Shown here: positions 17,443 to 27,056 of the stretch, in pieces
Layout: every line of letters begins with the position of its first letter
Position numbering within the stretch: the first letter of the stretch is position 1
Source: Pseudonocardia sp. EC080619-01
GTDB lineage: Bacteria > Actinomycetota > Actinomycetes > Mycobacteriales > Pseudonocardiaceae
NCBI RefSeq assembly: GCF_001420995.1
Contig: NZ_CP012184.1
Span: 4,634,501-4,698,500 of the forward strand
Reading direction: 5' to 3'
Length of the DNA: 64,000 nucleotides
Program-made: the position numbers and the translations under genes
Notes under the pieces: generated by a model
Databases searched by the model: none
Told to the model about the DNA's origin: nothing
Seen by the model: only the letters and a program-made list of their open reading frames with translations

Positions 17443-18977
17443 GCGATCTCCTCTCCGGCGGCCGGGCCCATCCCGGTGACGCCGCCGGGCACGGCCTCGG
17501 TCTCCTCGCCGTCCGGCCAGCGCAGCCGGACCCCGGTCCCCGCGACGAGCTCGCCGCACGCGGCCGACACGGCCGGCCCGGCGTCGATCGCGGGGGCGCC
17601 CGGGTCGTCCGCCGTGAGCAGGCCGAACCCGGGGAAGCAGGTGAACCAGTCGCCGACGCTCGCGCCGCCGGGGCGGGGGACGGCGGCGACGTCGAGCACG
17701 GCACCGGTACCGGACGCCTCGGCGAGCATGCCGAGCGTCCCGGCGATGCCGGCCATCGAGACGTCCTTCGCGGCGGCGGGGCGGTGCCTCGCGGCGGGAC
17801 CGATCGCCCCGACCGTCGCCGCCAGCTCGGCCCGGGTCCGCGACGTCGTCGAGTCCCACTGGCGGCCGTGGTAGCCGGGCCGCCAGCCGCCGCCCAGATC
17901 GGTGGTCAGCCGCACCGTGTGCCCGGTCCGGCCGCCGCCGGCCGGGACCGGGTGGGCGGTGCGGCCCAGCGCGGTCAGCGACAGCGCGGCCGGGACGTCG
18001 AGCTGGGTGTGCCCGCCGAGCAGCGGGACGCCGTAGGCGTCGGCGGCCGCCCGCACCCCGGTCAGCACGCGGTGCGCGAACGACGCGTCCCGCGCCCCGA
18101 CCGCGTCGAGCAGCCCGACCGGGGCGGCACCCATCGCGGCGAGATCGTTGACGTTGACCAGGACACCGGCCCAGCCCGCCCACTCCGGGTCGCGCTCCAC
18201 CATCGCCGGAACGAGCGCGTCGCAGCAGGCCACGACGTCGGTGCCCGGGACGGGAGCGCCGTCGTCGCCGACGAACCCGGCCGGGCCGAGCCCGCCGAGC
18301 AGCGCCCCGAGCGGGGCCTTCGTCGCCGTCGCGAGGGCGCGGACCCGGGTGATCGGCCACCGCATCCGCACGTGCGGCGCTCCGGCGGTCACGGTGTCGC
18401 CGACCCGCTCCCAGCCCAGCCGGGCGAACATCGCGGCGTTCGGGAGCTGCACGTCGGCGTCGAACCGGAGCACCCCCGCGGACTCGGCGCGGGCGCACGC
18501 GGCGCGGACCAGCGCCGCGCCGAGCCGGGCACCGGCGATCCGCCGCGCCGACGGCGCGACGACGAGCCGGCTGCCGGTCCACCACCCGACGTCCGGTGCC
18601 GCCGGGTCGGCCGGTCCCAGCCGGACGCCGCCGAGCAGCGTCCCGGCCGCGTCGTGCGCCAGGAGCACGACGGTGCGCGGGTCGGCGTCGTGGTCGTCGA
18701 GGTCGCCGGTCCCGGTGTCGGGGAACAGGCCCTGCTCCCGGCCGAACACCTCGCGACGCAGCGCCCGGTGGGCGGCGACGCCGGGGTCGCCCGTGTCGGC
18801 GGCGCGCGCCTCGGAGATCGTCGTGGCGGTGCGGCCGGCGCCGCTGCGCGGGCGGCCGCCGAGCAGCTCGTCGGCGACCCACCGGGACACCGGGGTGAGC
18901 CGGCGGGGCGAGCCGGTGACGAATCCGGCGGCGCCGCGGGCCACCGGGCGCCGCGGGCCGTGGTCCTGGACGGTCAC
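17439..18977 (-). CDS. fused GNAT acetyltransferase and AIR synthase-like protein (MSMEG_0567/Sll0786-Sll0787)
   Basis: A 512-residue two-domain protein. Residues about 50-215 are a GNAT fold (RLVVAPSARRIAGARLGAALVRA is the acetyl-CoA loop region). Residues about 225-500 are an AIR synthase/SelD-like ATP-binding fold with VLVNVNDLAAMGA and PLLGGHTQLD blocks. In many bacteria these are two separate genes (nitE and nitF); here they are one ORF. It is translationally coupled to the nitrilase (ATGA) and starts 3 bases after the radical SAM stop. Substrates are unknown in every organism I can recall. The start at 18977 may be up to 50 residues too long. Confidence 0.85.
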   Translation of the reverse strand: MTVQDHGPRRPVARGAAGFVTGSPRRLTPVSRWVADELLGGRPRSGAGRTATTISEARAADTGDPGVAAHRALRREVFGREQGLFPDTGTGDLDDHDADPRTVVLLAHDAAGTLLGGVRLGPADPAAPDVGWWTGSRLVVAPSARRIAGARLGAALVRAACARAESAGVLRFDADVQLPNAAMFARLGWERVGDTVTAGAPHVRMRWPITRVRALATATKAPLGALLGGLGPAGFVGDDGAPVPGTDVVACCDALVPAMVERDPEWAGWAGVLVNVNDLAAMGAAPVGLLDAVGARDASFAHRVLTGVRAAADAYGVPLLGGHTQLDVPAALSLTALGRTAHPVPAGGGRTGHTVRLTTDLGGGWRPGYHGRQWDSTTSRTRAELAATVGAIGPAARHRPAAAKDVSMAGIAGTLGMLAEASGTGAVLDVAAVPRPGGASVGDWFTCFPGFGLLTADDPGAPAIDAGPAVSAACGELVAGTGVRLRWPDGEETEAVPGGVTGMGPAAGEEIA

Positions 18978-18980
18978 GGC

Positions 18981-20171
<1,191 letters not shown>

Positions 20172-20191
20172 GCGGCGGACCTCCTGGGGTC

Positions 20192-20231
20192 GTGAGTGGT
20201 TATCGCGGTCCTGACCGCGATAACCACTCAC
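20192..20231. repeat. palindromic repeat copy 1
   Basis: GTGAGTGGTTATCGCGGTC, two bases (CT), then the exact reverse complement: a perfect 19-bp stem. It lies in the 66-base gap between two same-strand genes of the nitrile cluster. Identical arms recur at 58601, 62447 and (variant) 63936. Confidence 0.9.
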
Positions 20232-20237
20232 GGGCTC

Positions 20238-20756
20238 TCAGAGCTGGTAGGTCGAGTTGATGATCGCGCCCTTGCGGGCGTAGTGGATGAGCGCGTCCTG
20301 GACGTCGAGCGGGTGCGTCGGGATGACGCCCTCGATGAGGTCCTCCTCGCGGGCACCGTGCAGCGACAGCCCGAAGCGGCAGCAGTAGACCTTGCCGCCC
20401 TCGCCGATGAACGTCTTGAGCTGGTCGTTGATGTTGTGCTCGCCGGGGAAGGCGGACGTCCCGGTGGTCGGGAACCCGCGGGTCGCCAGGCAGTTCAGCG
20501 AGCCGGGGCCGTAGAAGTACATCGCCGACTCGAATCCCTTGCGCAGCGCGCGGGTCGCCTGCAGGACGGCCACGAAGCTCACCGAGGACTCGTGGGCGAT
20601 GCCGTGCACCAGGGTGAAGTAGGTCTCGCCGTCCTCGGCCTGCAGGTCGGGGAAGACCTTGGTGCCGCCGTAGATGCTGGAACCCTCGGGCAGCGAGGGG
20701 TGCGGGATCTCCTCGAGGCTCTTCTTCTCGATCTCGGACAGCTCGGCGCTGGTCAT
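20238..20756 (-). CDS. MSMEG_0572/Sll0783 family nitrogen-starvation protein
   Basis: A 172-residue cytoplasmic protein of the conserved family that opens Nit1C/MSMEG_0572-type clusters (NitB). The conserved central part includes TLVHGIAHESSVSFVAVLQATR and VYCCRFGLSLHG, with a Cys-Cys pair near residue 127. ATG 20756 follows GAGGAG. It is the first gene of the minus arm and divergent from the flavin oxidoreductase. The biochemical role is unknown; expression under nitrogen starvation is known for cyanobacterial members. Confidence 0.85.
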   Translation of the reverse strand: MTSAELSEIEKKSLEEIPHPSLPEGSSIYGGTKVFPDLQAEDGETYFTLVHGIAHESSVSFVAVLQATRALRKGFESAMYFYGPGSLNCLATRGFPTTGTSAFPGEHNINDQLKTFIGEGGKVYCCRFGLSLHGAREEDLIEGVIPTHPLDVQDALIHYARKGAIINSTYQL

Positions 20757-20885
20757 GGTTCGGCTCCTCGTGGGGGTGACGGGTACGGTGCGCGTGGGAG
20801 CGCCGGGGAGAGGTCCCGATGGTTCGTCCCACCGGGTCCGGCGAGTCACAACGACACCAGCGCCGCGTTTCGGAAACGTTGTGTG

Positions 20886-20956
20886 CTGACTACGGGAACA
20901 ATTCCGGATCGGCCATTTGTGAAGGAATTGTTGCGTAACATCGGGCAACATTCCGG
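20886..20956. promoter_or_regulatory. divergent control region of the nitrile cluster with 22-bp repeats
   Basis: Two near-direct repeats lie at 20886-20907 (CTGAC-TACGG-GAACA then ATTCCGG) and 20935-20956 (GTAAC-ATCGG-GCAAC then ATTCCGG), matching at about 16 of 22 positions. Between them is a CAATTCC...GGAATTG dyad (20899-20905 and 20924-20930). The TnAC/GnAAC half-sites recall actinobacterial GlnR boxes, but the spacing is one base short of the usual consensus. The 272-base gap is unusually AT-rich for this window. Confidence 0.5.
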
Positions 20957-21028
20957 TCGTCCGATCGACACCATCCGGAAATACGACGGGTCGACCGTGG
21001 ATCACCTCAGCCGAATCGAGGAGGTCCG

Positions 21029-22363
21029 ATGACCGCGGTGGCACAGCGCGACGGGCGACGCACACCGCCGTCCGACCTGGACGGCGAGCACTGGCCGGTG
21101 GTCGTCGTCGGCGGCGGGCAGGCCGGGCTGTCGATGAGCCGGTGCCTGGACGTGCGGGGGATCGACCACCTCGTCCTGGAGCGCGACGTCGTCGCCTCGT
21201 CCTGGAAGTCCTACCGGTGGGACACGTTCAGCCTGGTCACGCCGAACTGGCAGTGCGACCTGCCGGACTTCCCCTACGCCGGTGACGACCCGCACGGGTT
21301 CATGGTCCGCAGCGAGGTCGTCGACTACCTGGAGGCCTACCGGGCCTTCGTCGACCCGCCGCTGTGCGAGGGCGTCACCGTCACCCGGCTGACCCGCGAC
21401 GAGCGCGGCACCTTCCGGATCGAGACCTCGGCCGGGACCTGCACGGCCGACCAGGTCGTCGTCGCCACCGGCGGTTACCACACACCGATCACTCCGCCGC
21501 TGTCCGAGCCGCTGCCGCCGTCGATCACCCAGGTGCAGTCGCACGAGTACCGCAACGGTGGGCAGCTGCCGCCGGGCGAGGTGCTGGTCGTGGGGTCCGG
21601 GCAGTCCGGGGCCCAGATCGCCGAGGACCTGCACCTGGAGGGCAGGGCGGTGCACCTCGTCGTCGGGCACGCGCCCCGGGTGGCGCGGTTCTACCGGGGC
21701 CGTGACGTCACCGACTGGCTCGACGAGATGGGCTACTACCGGATGCCCGTCACCCGGCACCCGCGCCGGGAGGCCGTCCGCGCGCAGGCCAACCACTACG
21801 TGACCGGCCGCGACGGCGGCCGCGACGTCGACCTGCGCCGGTTCGCCGCCGAGGGCATGCGGCTCTACGGCGTGCTCACCGACCACACCGCGGGCACCCT
21901 GCGGTTCCGGCCCGACCTGGAGTCGTCCCTGGACCACGCCGACGAGGTCAGCGAGTCCATCAAGGACACCATCGACGGCTTCGTGGAGTCCCAGGGGATC
22001 GACGCGCCGGTGGAGGAGCGCTACACCCCGGTGTGGCGCCCGGCGTCCGAGACGACCGAGCTGGACCTGGCCTCGACCGGGATCACGTCGGTCGTCTGGT
22101 GCATCGGTTTCCGGCAGGACTACTCCTGGGTCGACGTGCCCGTGTTCACCGGCCGCGGCGCGCCGGTGCACCAGCGCGGCACCACCGGCACCCCCGGGCT
22201 GTTCTTCCTCGGCCTGCCCTGGCAGTGGACATGGGGGTCCGGCCGGTTCTCCGGTGTGGGTGCCGACGCCGACTTCCTCGCCGAACGCATCCGCTCGCAG
22301 CGCGGGCTCACCTCCACCGGCGGCCGCGGCGACGTCTGCAACGTCCTGGCCCTGGGCTCCTGA
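21029..22363 (+). CDS. MSMEG_0569-family flavin-dependent oxidoreductase
   Basis: A 444-residue flavin monooxygenase-like protein (NitH type). The FAD-binding GGGQAG is near residue 28, and the NADPH-binding GSGQSG is near residue 191. Members accompany Nit1C clusters and may oxygenate a nitrile- or cyanide-derived intermediate. ATG 21029 follows CGAGGAGGTCCG. It heads the plus arm, and its stop is directly abutted by the nitrile hydratase beta GTG. Confidence 0.88.
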   Translation: MTAVAQRDGRRTPPSDLDGEHWPVVVVGGGQAGLSMSRCLDVRGIDHLVLERDVVASSWKSYRWDTFSLVTPNWQCDLPDFPYAGDDPHGFMVRSEVVDYLEAYRAFVDPPLCEGVTVTRLTRDERGTFRIETSAGTCTADQVVVATGGYHTPITPPLSEPLPPSITQVQSHEYRNGGQLPPGEVLVVGSGQSGAQIAEDLHLEGRAVHLVVGHAPRVARFYRGRDVTDWLDEMGYYRMPVTRHPRREAVRAQANHYVTGRDGGRDVDLRRFAAEGMRLYGVLTDHTAGTLRFRPDLESSLDHADEVSESIKDTIDGFVESQGIDAPVEERYTPVWRPASETTELDLASTGITSVVWCIGFRQDYSWVDVPVFTGRGAPVHQRGTTGTPGLFFLGLPWQWTWGSGRFSGVGADADFLAERIRSQRGLTSTGGRGDVCNVLALGS

Positions 22364-23032
22364 GTGGACGCCGCCGACCTCGGCGGGACGGACGGGTGGG
22401 GACCGGTCGTCCGGCCGTCCGACGTCGAGCCGGAGCCGCCGTTCCCGCACCCGTGGGAGGGCCGGGCGTTCGCGCTGACCGTCCTGACCATGGGACGGAT
22501 CTCCGGGCGCAACCTCGACGCGTTCCGGTACGCGCTCTCCCGCCTCGACCGGGCGTCCTACCTCGACGACGGCTACTACGGCCGCTGGCTGAACGCCGCC
22601 GAGCTCATGCTCACCGACTCCGCGATCCTGGCACCGGGAGCCGTCGAGGCCAGGGCCCGGGCGCGGCGTGGCGAGGACGTCTCCGAACCGGCGGTCCCGG
22701 AGCCCGCCCGGCCGGACTACGCGCCGACCGCGCCCGGTTCGTTGCGCGAGATCGGGTCGCCGCCGCGGTTCGCGCCGGGCGACCCGGTGCGGCCCCTGGC
22801 AGAGGCACCGGCCCCGACGGCGAAGCTGCCCCGCTACGTGCGCGGGCGGGCCGGTGTCGTCACCGCCGTCCGGCCGCCGCACGTCCTGCCCGACACCCAC
22901 GCCGTCCTCGCCGGCGAGCACCCGCAGCACGTCTACACGGTCGCCTTCACCGCCCGCGAGCTGTGGGGCGACGGCGCGGAGGACGCGACCGTGCACGCCG
23001 ACCTGTCCGAGTCCCACCTGGAGCCGCGATGA
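22364..23032 (+). CDS. nthB: nitrile hydratase subunit beta
   Basis: A 222-residue beta subunit. DLGGTDGWGPV near the N-terminus is the family opening, PHPWEGRAFALT follows, and the C-terminal SH3-like barrel (residues about 125-220, RYVRGRAGVV and TVAFTARELWG) is intact. With the alpha subunit it hydrates nitriles to amides. GTG 22364 comes immediately after the oxidoreductase stop, and the gene overlaps nthA by ATGA. The beta-alpha-accessory order is that of cobalt-type enzymes such as nhhBAG. Confidence 0.92.
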   Translation: MDAADLGGTDGWGPVVRPSDVEPEPPFPHPWEGRAFALTVLTMGRISGRNLDAFRYALSRLDRASYLDDGYYGRWLNAAELMLTDSAILAPGAVEARARARRGEDVSEPAVPEPARPDYAPTAPGSLREIGSPPRFAPGDPVRPLAEAPAPTAKLPRYVRGRAGVVTAVRPPHVLPDTHAVLAGEHPQHVYTVAFTARELWGDGAEDATVHADLSESHLEPR

Positions 23033-23625
23033 CCCCCGACGACCCCGCGCCGCGCCCCGGCCCGGCGCTGCGCACCGAGGCGCTCGAGGAGCTGCTCGTC
23101 GAGCGCGGCCTGGTCGACCGGGCCGTGATGGATGGGTTCGTCCGGACCTACGAGCAGGACGTCGGCCCGCTGAACGGGGCGACGGTCGTCGCCCGTGCCT
23201 GGACCGACCCGGACTACCGGGAGTGGCTGCTGCGCGACGGCACCGCCGCGATCGCCTCGCTCGGGTTCACCGGGCCGCAGGGCGAGTACATGGTCGTGCT
23301 GGAGCAGACGGCCGAGGTGCATCACGTCGTCGTCTGCACGCTGTGCTCGTGCTACCCGTGGCCGGTGCTCGGCCTGCCGCCGAGCTGGTACAAGGACCCG
23401 GCCTACCGGGCGCGGGTGGTGCGCGAGCCGCGCACCGTGCTCGGCGAGATGGGACTCGACCTGCCGCCGGAACGACGGATCGAGGTGTGGGACTCCTCGG
23501 CCGAGGTCCGCTACCTGACCCTGCCGCGCCGTCCCGCCGGGACCGGCGGCCTCATGCCGGACGAGCTCGCGGCGCTGGTCACCCGGGACGCGATGGTGGG
23601 CGTCGCCGGGGTGGGGGCGCCGTGA
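23029..23625 (+). CDS. nthA: nitrile hydratase subunit alpha, cobalt type
   Basis: A 198-residue alpha subunit. The metal-binding claw is Cys103-Thr-Leu-Cys106-Ser-Cys108 (VCTLCSC). Thr at the second position marks non-corrin Co(III) enzymes; iron enzymes have Ser. The two later cysteines would be oxidised to sulfinic and sulfenic acid. YPWPVLGLPPSWYK follows as in the family. It hydrates nitriles to amides, feeding the amidohydrolase encoded in the divergent arm (inference). It is translationally coupled on both sides. Confidence 0.93.
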   Translation: MTPDDPAPRPGPALRTEALEELLVERGLVDRAVMDGFVRTYEQDVGPLNGATVVARAWTDPDYREWLLRDGTAAIASLGFTGPQGEYMVVLEQTAEVHHVVVCTLCSCYPWPVLGLPPSWYKDPAYRARVVREPRTVLGEMGLDLPPERRIEVWDSSAEVRYLTLPRRPAGTGGLMPDELAALVTRDAMVGVAGVGAP

Positions 23626-23954
23626 ACGTCGCGGCCGAGACGTCCGGGCCGGCCGCGCCGCCCCGCGCGAACGGCGAGCTGGTCTTCGCCGAACCGTGGG
23701 AGGGCCGCGCGTTCGGGATGGCGGTGGCCCTCGCCGAGAGCGGCCGGATCACCTGGGACGCGTTCCGGGACCGGCTGGTCGCGCGGATCGCCGCCGACCC
23801 CGCGGCGCCGTACTACGTGTGCTGGCTCGACGCGTGCGAGGACCTCCTCGTCGGCGCGGGCCGGATCGGCGGCGGCGAGGTGCGCGGCCGCGCGGAACGG
23901 CTCGCCGGCCGGCCCGCGGGTCACGATCACGACCACGGGGCTCCCGTCCTGTGA
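23622..23954 (+). CDS. nitrile hydratase accessory protein (cobalt-loading type)
   Basis: A 110-residue protein homologous to the N-terminal part of the beta subunit (EPWEGRAFGMAVAL), as in the P14K/NhlE-type activators that load cobalt into the alpha subunit by subunit swapping. A His-rich tail GHDHDHG probably binds metal. Its GTG overlaps the nthA stop (GTGA), and it ends the plus arm. Confidence 0.88.
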   Translation: MNVAAETSGPAAPPRANGELVFAEPWEGRAFGMAVALAESGRITWDAFRDRLVARIAADPAAPYYVCWLDACEDLLVGAGRIGGGEVRGRAERLAGRPAGHDHDHGAPVL

Positions 23955-24096
23955 GAACGGAGCGGAACCGTTCCTTACATCATGATCGAACTGCGGGACA
24001 GCCCCGTCCGGGAACGAAGTGAACGATCATCCGGATGAGGACACCGATCCGGTTCTCGTCCGGACCGGAACGGGAAACCGGTCTACCGTCGACGAC

Positions 24097-24648
24097 ATGA
24101 GCGGATCCGGGTCCCTGGTCCTGCGGACCGTGGCCTGGTGTGTGGGGGTCGTCCTGGTCGGCGCGGCGGTGCTGACCGCCGTCGTCGTCGGGGCCGGGAT
24201 GCTCGTCGGGCCGGCCCAGGCCGAGGCCGGCAAGGAGATCGACGGCGCGGTGACGGCCGCGCAGGACTTCGCCCGCCTCGCCGCGACCGACCCGGCCGCC
24301 GCGCTCGCCTCGTGCACGCCCGCCCGGGACACCGACGCCGACGCCCTCGCCGGCGCGCTGCCGGACGGTGCGCGGATGGCCGCGCAGCGCTACGCCGTCC
24401 CCGGCGGCGACGTCGAGTTCCTGGCCGCCCGGGTGAGCGGCGCCGACGTCGGCGAGACCGGCGGCGACCGCGCGGTGTGGGCCTACGGGCGGCAGGGCTT
24501 CGCCGCCGTCACCGACGACGCCCGCGCGCTCTCGCCGGATCTGCCCGGGCCGCAGCTGTACGGCACGACCGCGGAGTCGCCCGGCGCCGTCCGTGCCGCG
24601 AGCTGCGTCGACGCCGCCGTGCGGGTCGCGGGGCCCGGCGGCGGGTGA
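24097..24648 (+). CDS. membrane-anchored hypothetical protein
   Basis: A 183-residue protein with one N-terminal transmembrane or signal-anchor helix (about residues 10-36) and an exported Ala/Asp-rich domain with two cysteines (near residues 74 and 169) that could form a disulfide. No domain was recognised. ATG 24097 was chosen because TACCGT, a likely -10 element, sits just upstream; an earlier in-frame ATG at 24019 is possible. A perfect palindrome TCATCCGGATGA lies at 24027-24038. Confidence 0.6.
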   Translation: MSGSGSLVLRTVAWCVGVVLVGAAVLTAVVVGAGMLVGPAQAEAGKEIDGAVTAAQDFARLAATDPAAALASCTPARDTDADALAGALPDGARMAAQRYAVPGGDVEFLAARVSGADVGETGGDRAVWAYGRQGFAAVTDDARALSPDLPGPQLYGTTAESPGAVRAASCVDAAVRVAGPGGG

Positions 24649-24744
24649 CGCCGCCGGAGTGGTCCGGCTCACAGATCACTTGAGTGTGCCGCTACGGCAC
24701 CTCGTCTCCTGTCGTCACCACCGGCGAAGGAGGCGAGACCCCCC

Positions 24745-24816
24745 ATGATCACTCGAGACCACCCGGCCGCTCCGGCAGCGACACGGCCCGGCCTGACGGC
24801 CGAGGTGCCGTCGTGA
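24745..24816 (+). CDS. possible 23-residue upstream ORF coupled to the lipoprotein hydrolase
   Basis: ATG 24745 follows GAAGGAGG, the best ribosome site in the region. The stop TGA overlaps the GTG start of the next gene (GTGA at 24813-24816). The peptide starts MITRDHPA and has no recognisable motif. It may serve only to couple translation. GATCACTTGAG (about 24674) and GATCACTCGAG (about 24747) form an imperfect repeat flanking the leader. Confidence 0.4.
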   Translation: MITRDHPAAPAATRPGLTAEVPS

Positions 24817-26516
24817 GGAGGATCGTGACCGCGGGGGTCCTGACCCTGTCCGTGGCACTGCTCGCGGGCTGCAGCGACGTCGCCACCACGCAGTCCGCGT
24901 CCGTCGCGCGGTCCGCCGCCGTCGCCACCGACACCGACGCCGTCACGCACGCGCAGAACGACCGCGTCCCCGAGGGGGCGCGCTGGACCCAGCACTACTT
25001 CCCGACGGCCGACGGCGTCGAGCTGCACGCGGACGTCCTGCTGCCCGAGGACCTCCCCGAGGGCGCGAAGGTCCCGCTCGTGATGTCCGCCGGCGGCTAC
25101 TTCGGACACTCCGGGCAGCTGAGCGTGGAGGGGTTCGCCCACACCGGCCCGTCGGCCCGCTTCGAGGACCTGATCGCCGAGGGCGGCCTGCTCGAGCGGG
25201 GCTACGGGCTCGTCATGGTCGACTCCCGGGGCTTCGGCGGCTCGACCGGCTGCACCGAGGCGATCGGCGGTCCCGCCGACCAGGCCGACATCCGGGCCGC
25301 GCTCGACTGGGCCGCCGCGCAGCCGTGGTCCACCGGGTCGGTCGGGATGTACGGCAAGTCGCTCGACGGCGTCACCGCGCTGGTCGGCAACAACCTGGAG
25401 CACCCGGCGCTCAAGGCCGTCATCGCGCAGGAGCCGATCTGGGACATCCAGCGGAACATGCGCTCCGGCGGCGTGCCCCGGTCGACGATCACCTCCGTGC
25501 CCACCGTCTACAACGAGGTCGCCACGCAGCCGCAGATGCCGGACGACGACCCCCGCTACCTCGCCAACGCCGCGTGGGACACCCCCACGGGGCCGCACCC
25601 GGAGTGCCCGCTCCTCAACACGGCGTCGTACATGGAGCCGAACCCGGAGTCGGAGACCTGGACGGTCCGGGACCTGGCCGAGCGGGCGAAGGGCACCACG
25701 ACGCCGTTGTTCCTCACCCAGGGTTTCCTGGAGTGGAACACCGAGGCCGAGGGCATGGCCGAGTTCCTGGCGAACCACGAGGGCCCGCAGCGGGCCTGGC
25801 TGGGGCAGTGGGACCACAAGCGGGGCGGTGAGCGCACCGCGGACGGACGCCTGGAGCTCGGCCGCGAGGGCTGGTTCGACGAGGTCTTCTCGTTCTACGA
25901 CCAGTACCTGAAGGGCGTCCAGCCGGCCGTGCAGTACCCGGCCGTCGCCGTCGAGGACAGCACCGGCGCCTGGCGCGCCGAGGACAGCTGGCCGCGCGCG
26001 GACCGCACGGCGACCGTGCGGCTCGGCGGCGGGACCTACACCGACGACGGGGCCACCTCCGCGTTCGTCCAGCGGTCCGAGCCCGTGGCCGCGGCCACCC
26101 GGCTGACCGGCACACCGACCGCGACGGTGACGGCGCGGGGGACCGGCAACGTCATGGTCCGGCTGCACGACGTCGCCCCCGACGGCAGCGGGACGATGAT
26201 CAACCAGCAGGTGTCGGTGCTGCGTGCCGGCGAGACCCGGCTGCAGCTGAAGTCCATGGACTGGACGCTGCCCGCGGGGCACTCGCTCGCCGTCGACATC
26301 GGGACGGTCCAGCCCGGGATCCCGCTCACCAACGACTGGCTGCCCTCGGTCTCGAACCAGGAGGTGACGGTGCAGGGTGCGCGGCTCGACCTCGCGCTCG
26401 ACGACCCGGCGAAGGACTCCGGGCTCCCCGGGTCCCCGGCGCCGTGGTCGGACCTCTACCGGCAGAGCCACGTCAGCGCGCCGGCCGCCGGGGCGCCGAG
26501 CTTCCGGCTCCCCTGA
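24813..26516 (+). CDS. CocE/NonD family hydrolase, predicted lipoprotein
   Basis: A 567-residue exported hydrolase. The signal peptide ends in the lipobox LLAGC (Cys20), so it should be a membrane-anchored lipoprotein. The alpha/beta hydrolase core (residues about 65-400) has Ser183 in GMYGKSLDG and a probable catalytic His in WDHKRGGE. A C-terminal jelly-roll (about 410-540) is that of X-Pro dipeptidyl peptidase/CocE enzymes. It likely cleaves an ester or amide outside the cell; the substrate is unknown. GTG 24813 was chosen because it places the signal peptide at the N-terminus. Confidence 0.85.
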   Translation: MRRIVTAGVLTLSVALLAGCSDVATTQSASVARSAAVATDTDAVTHAQNDRVPEGARWTQHYFPTADGVELHADVLLPEDLPEGAKVPLVMSAGGYFGHSGQLSVEGFAHTGPSARFEDLIAEGGLLERGYGLVMVDSRGFGGSTGCTEAIGGPADQADIRAALDWAAAQPWSTGSVGMYGKSLDGVTALVGNNLEHPALKAVIAQEPIWDIQRNMRSGGVPRSTITSVPTVYNEVATQPQMPDDDPRYLANAAWDTPTGPHPECPLLNTASYMEPNPESETWTVRDLAERAKGTTTPLFLTQGFLEWNTEAEGMAEFLANHEGPQRAWLGQWDHKRGGERTADGRLELGREGWFDEVFSFYDQYLKGVQPAVQYPAVAVEDSTGAWRAEDSWPRADRTATVRLGGGTYTDDGATSAFVQRSEPVAAATRLTGTPTATVTARGTGNVMVRLHDVAPDGSGTMINQQVSVLRAGETRLQLKSMDWTLPAGHSLAVDIGTVQPGIPLTNDWLPSVSNQEVTVQGARLDLALDDPAKDSGLPGSPAPWSDLYRQSHVSAPAAGAPSFRLP

Positions 26517-26522
26517 GCGGGG

Positions 26523-26548
26523 GCGGGGGCGGCGCGGGCCGCCCCCGC
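26523..26548. terminator. hairpin terminator between convergent genes
   Basis: A 10-bp perfect GC stem (GCGGGGGCGG, six-base loop, CCGCCCCCGC) in the 36-base gap between the convergent hydrolase and thioesterase genes. Confidence 0.8.
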
Positions 26549-26552
26549 CGGT

Positions 26553-27056
26553 TCAGCCGCCGGGCAGGATCATGCAGCTCGACGTGGCCTCGCCGAGCAG
26601 CCTGCCGTCGCCGTCGGTCAGCTCGGCCCTGGCCAGCGCGGTGCGGCGGCCGGCGTGCACGACGCGCCCGGTGCAGGTGACCGTGCCGGTGTCGGCGGTG
26701 ATCCGGCGCAGGAACCGGACGGACAGGTCGAGGCTGGTGTAGCCGGTCCCGGCCGGCAGCGTCGAGTGCACGGCGCAGCCGCAGGCCGAGTCGAGCAGCG
26801 TCGCGTAGACGCCGCCGTGCACCGAGCCGATCGGGTTGTACTGGTGCTCGGCGGGCTCGAACGCGAACACGACCGTCCCGCGGTCGGCCGAGACGGCCCG
26901 GAAACCGACGAGGCTCGCGATCGGCGCCCCCGGGAGCCGCCCGTCGACGATCTGCCGCAGGAACTCCAGCCCGTCGAGCCCGCCGGCCGCGGCGGCGAGC
27001 GCCTGCGGGTCGGACCACTCGTGCTCGCGACGACGGGTGCTGGTCTCGGCGGTCAT
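26553..27056 (-). CDS. PaaI family hotdog-fold thioesterase
   Basis: A 167-residue hotdog thioesterase that would hydrolyse an acyl-CoA. The family core NPIGSVHGGVYATLLDSA contains the HGG substrate-binding loop and the catalytic Asp position, and SLDLSVRFLRR follows. ATG 27056 overlaps the stop of the HxlR gene (ATGA), so the two form a coupled regulator-enzyme pair. Confidence 0.85.
   Translation of the reverse strand: MTAETSTRRREHEWSDPQALAAAAGGLDGLEFLRQIVDGRLPGAPIASLVGFRAVSADRGTVVFAFEPAEHQYNPIGSVHGGVYATLLDSACGCAVHSTLPAGTGYTSLDLSVRFLRRITADTGTVTCTGRVVHAGRRTALARAELTDGDGRLLGEATSSCMILPGG

Noticed and set aside
20935..20956. A canonical GlnR box
   Set aside because: The two half-sites are 10 bases apart (start to start) instead of the usual 11, so this is reported only as a resemblance.
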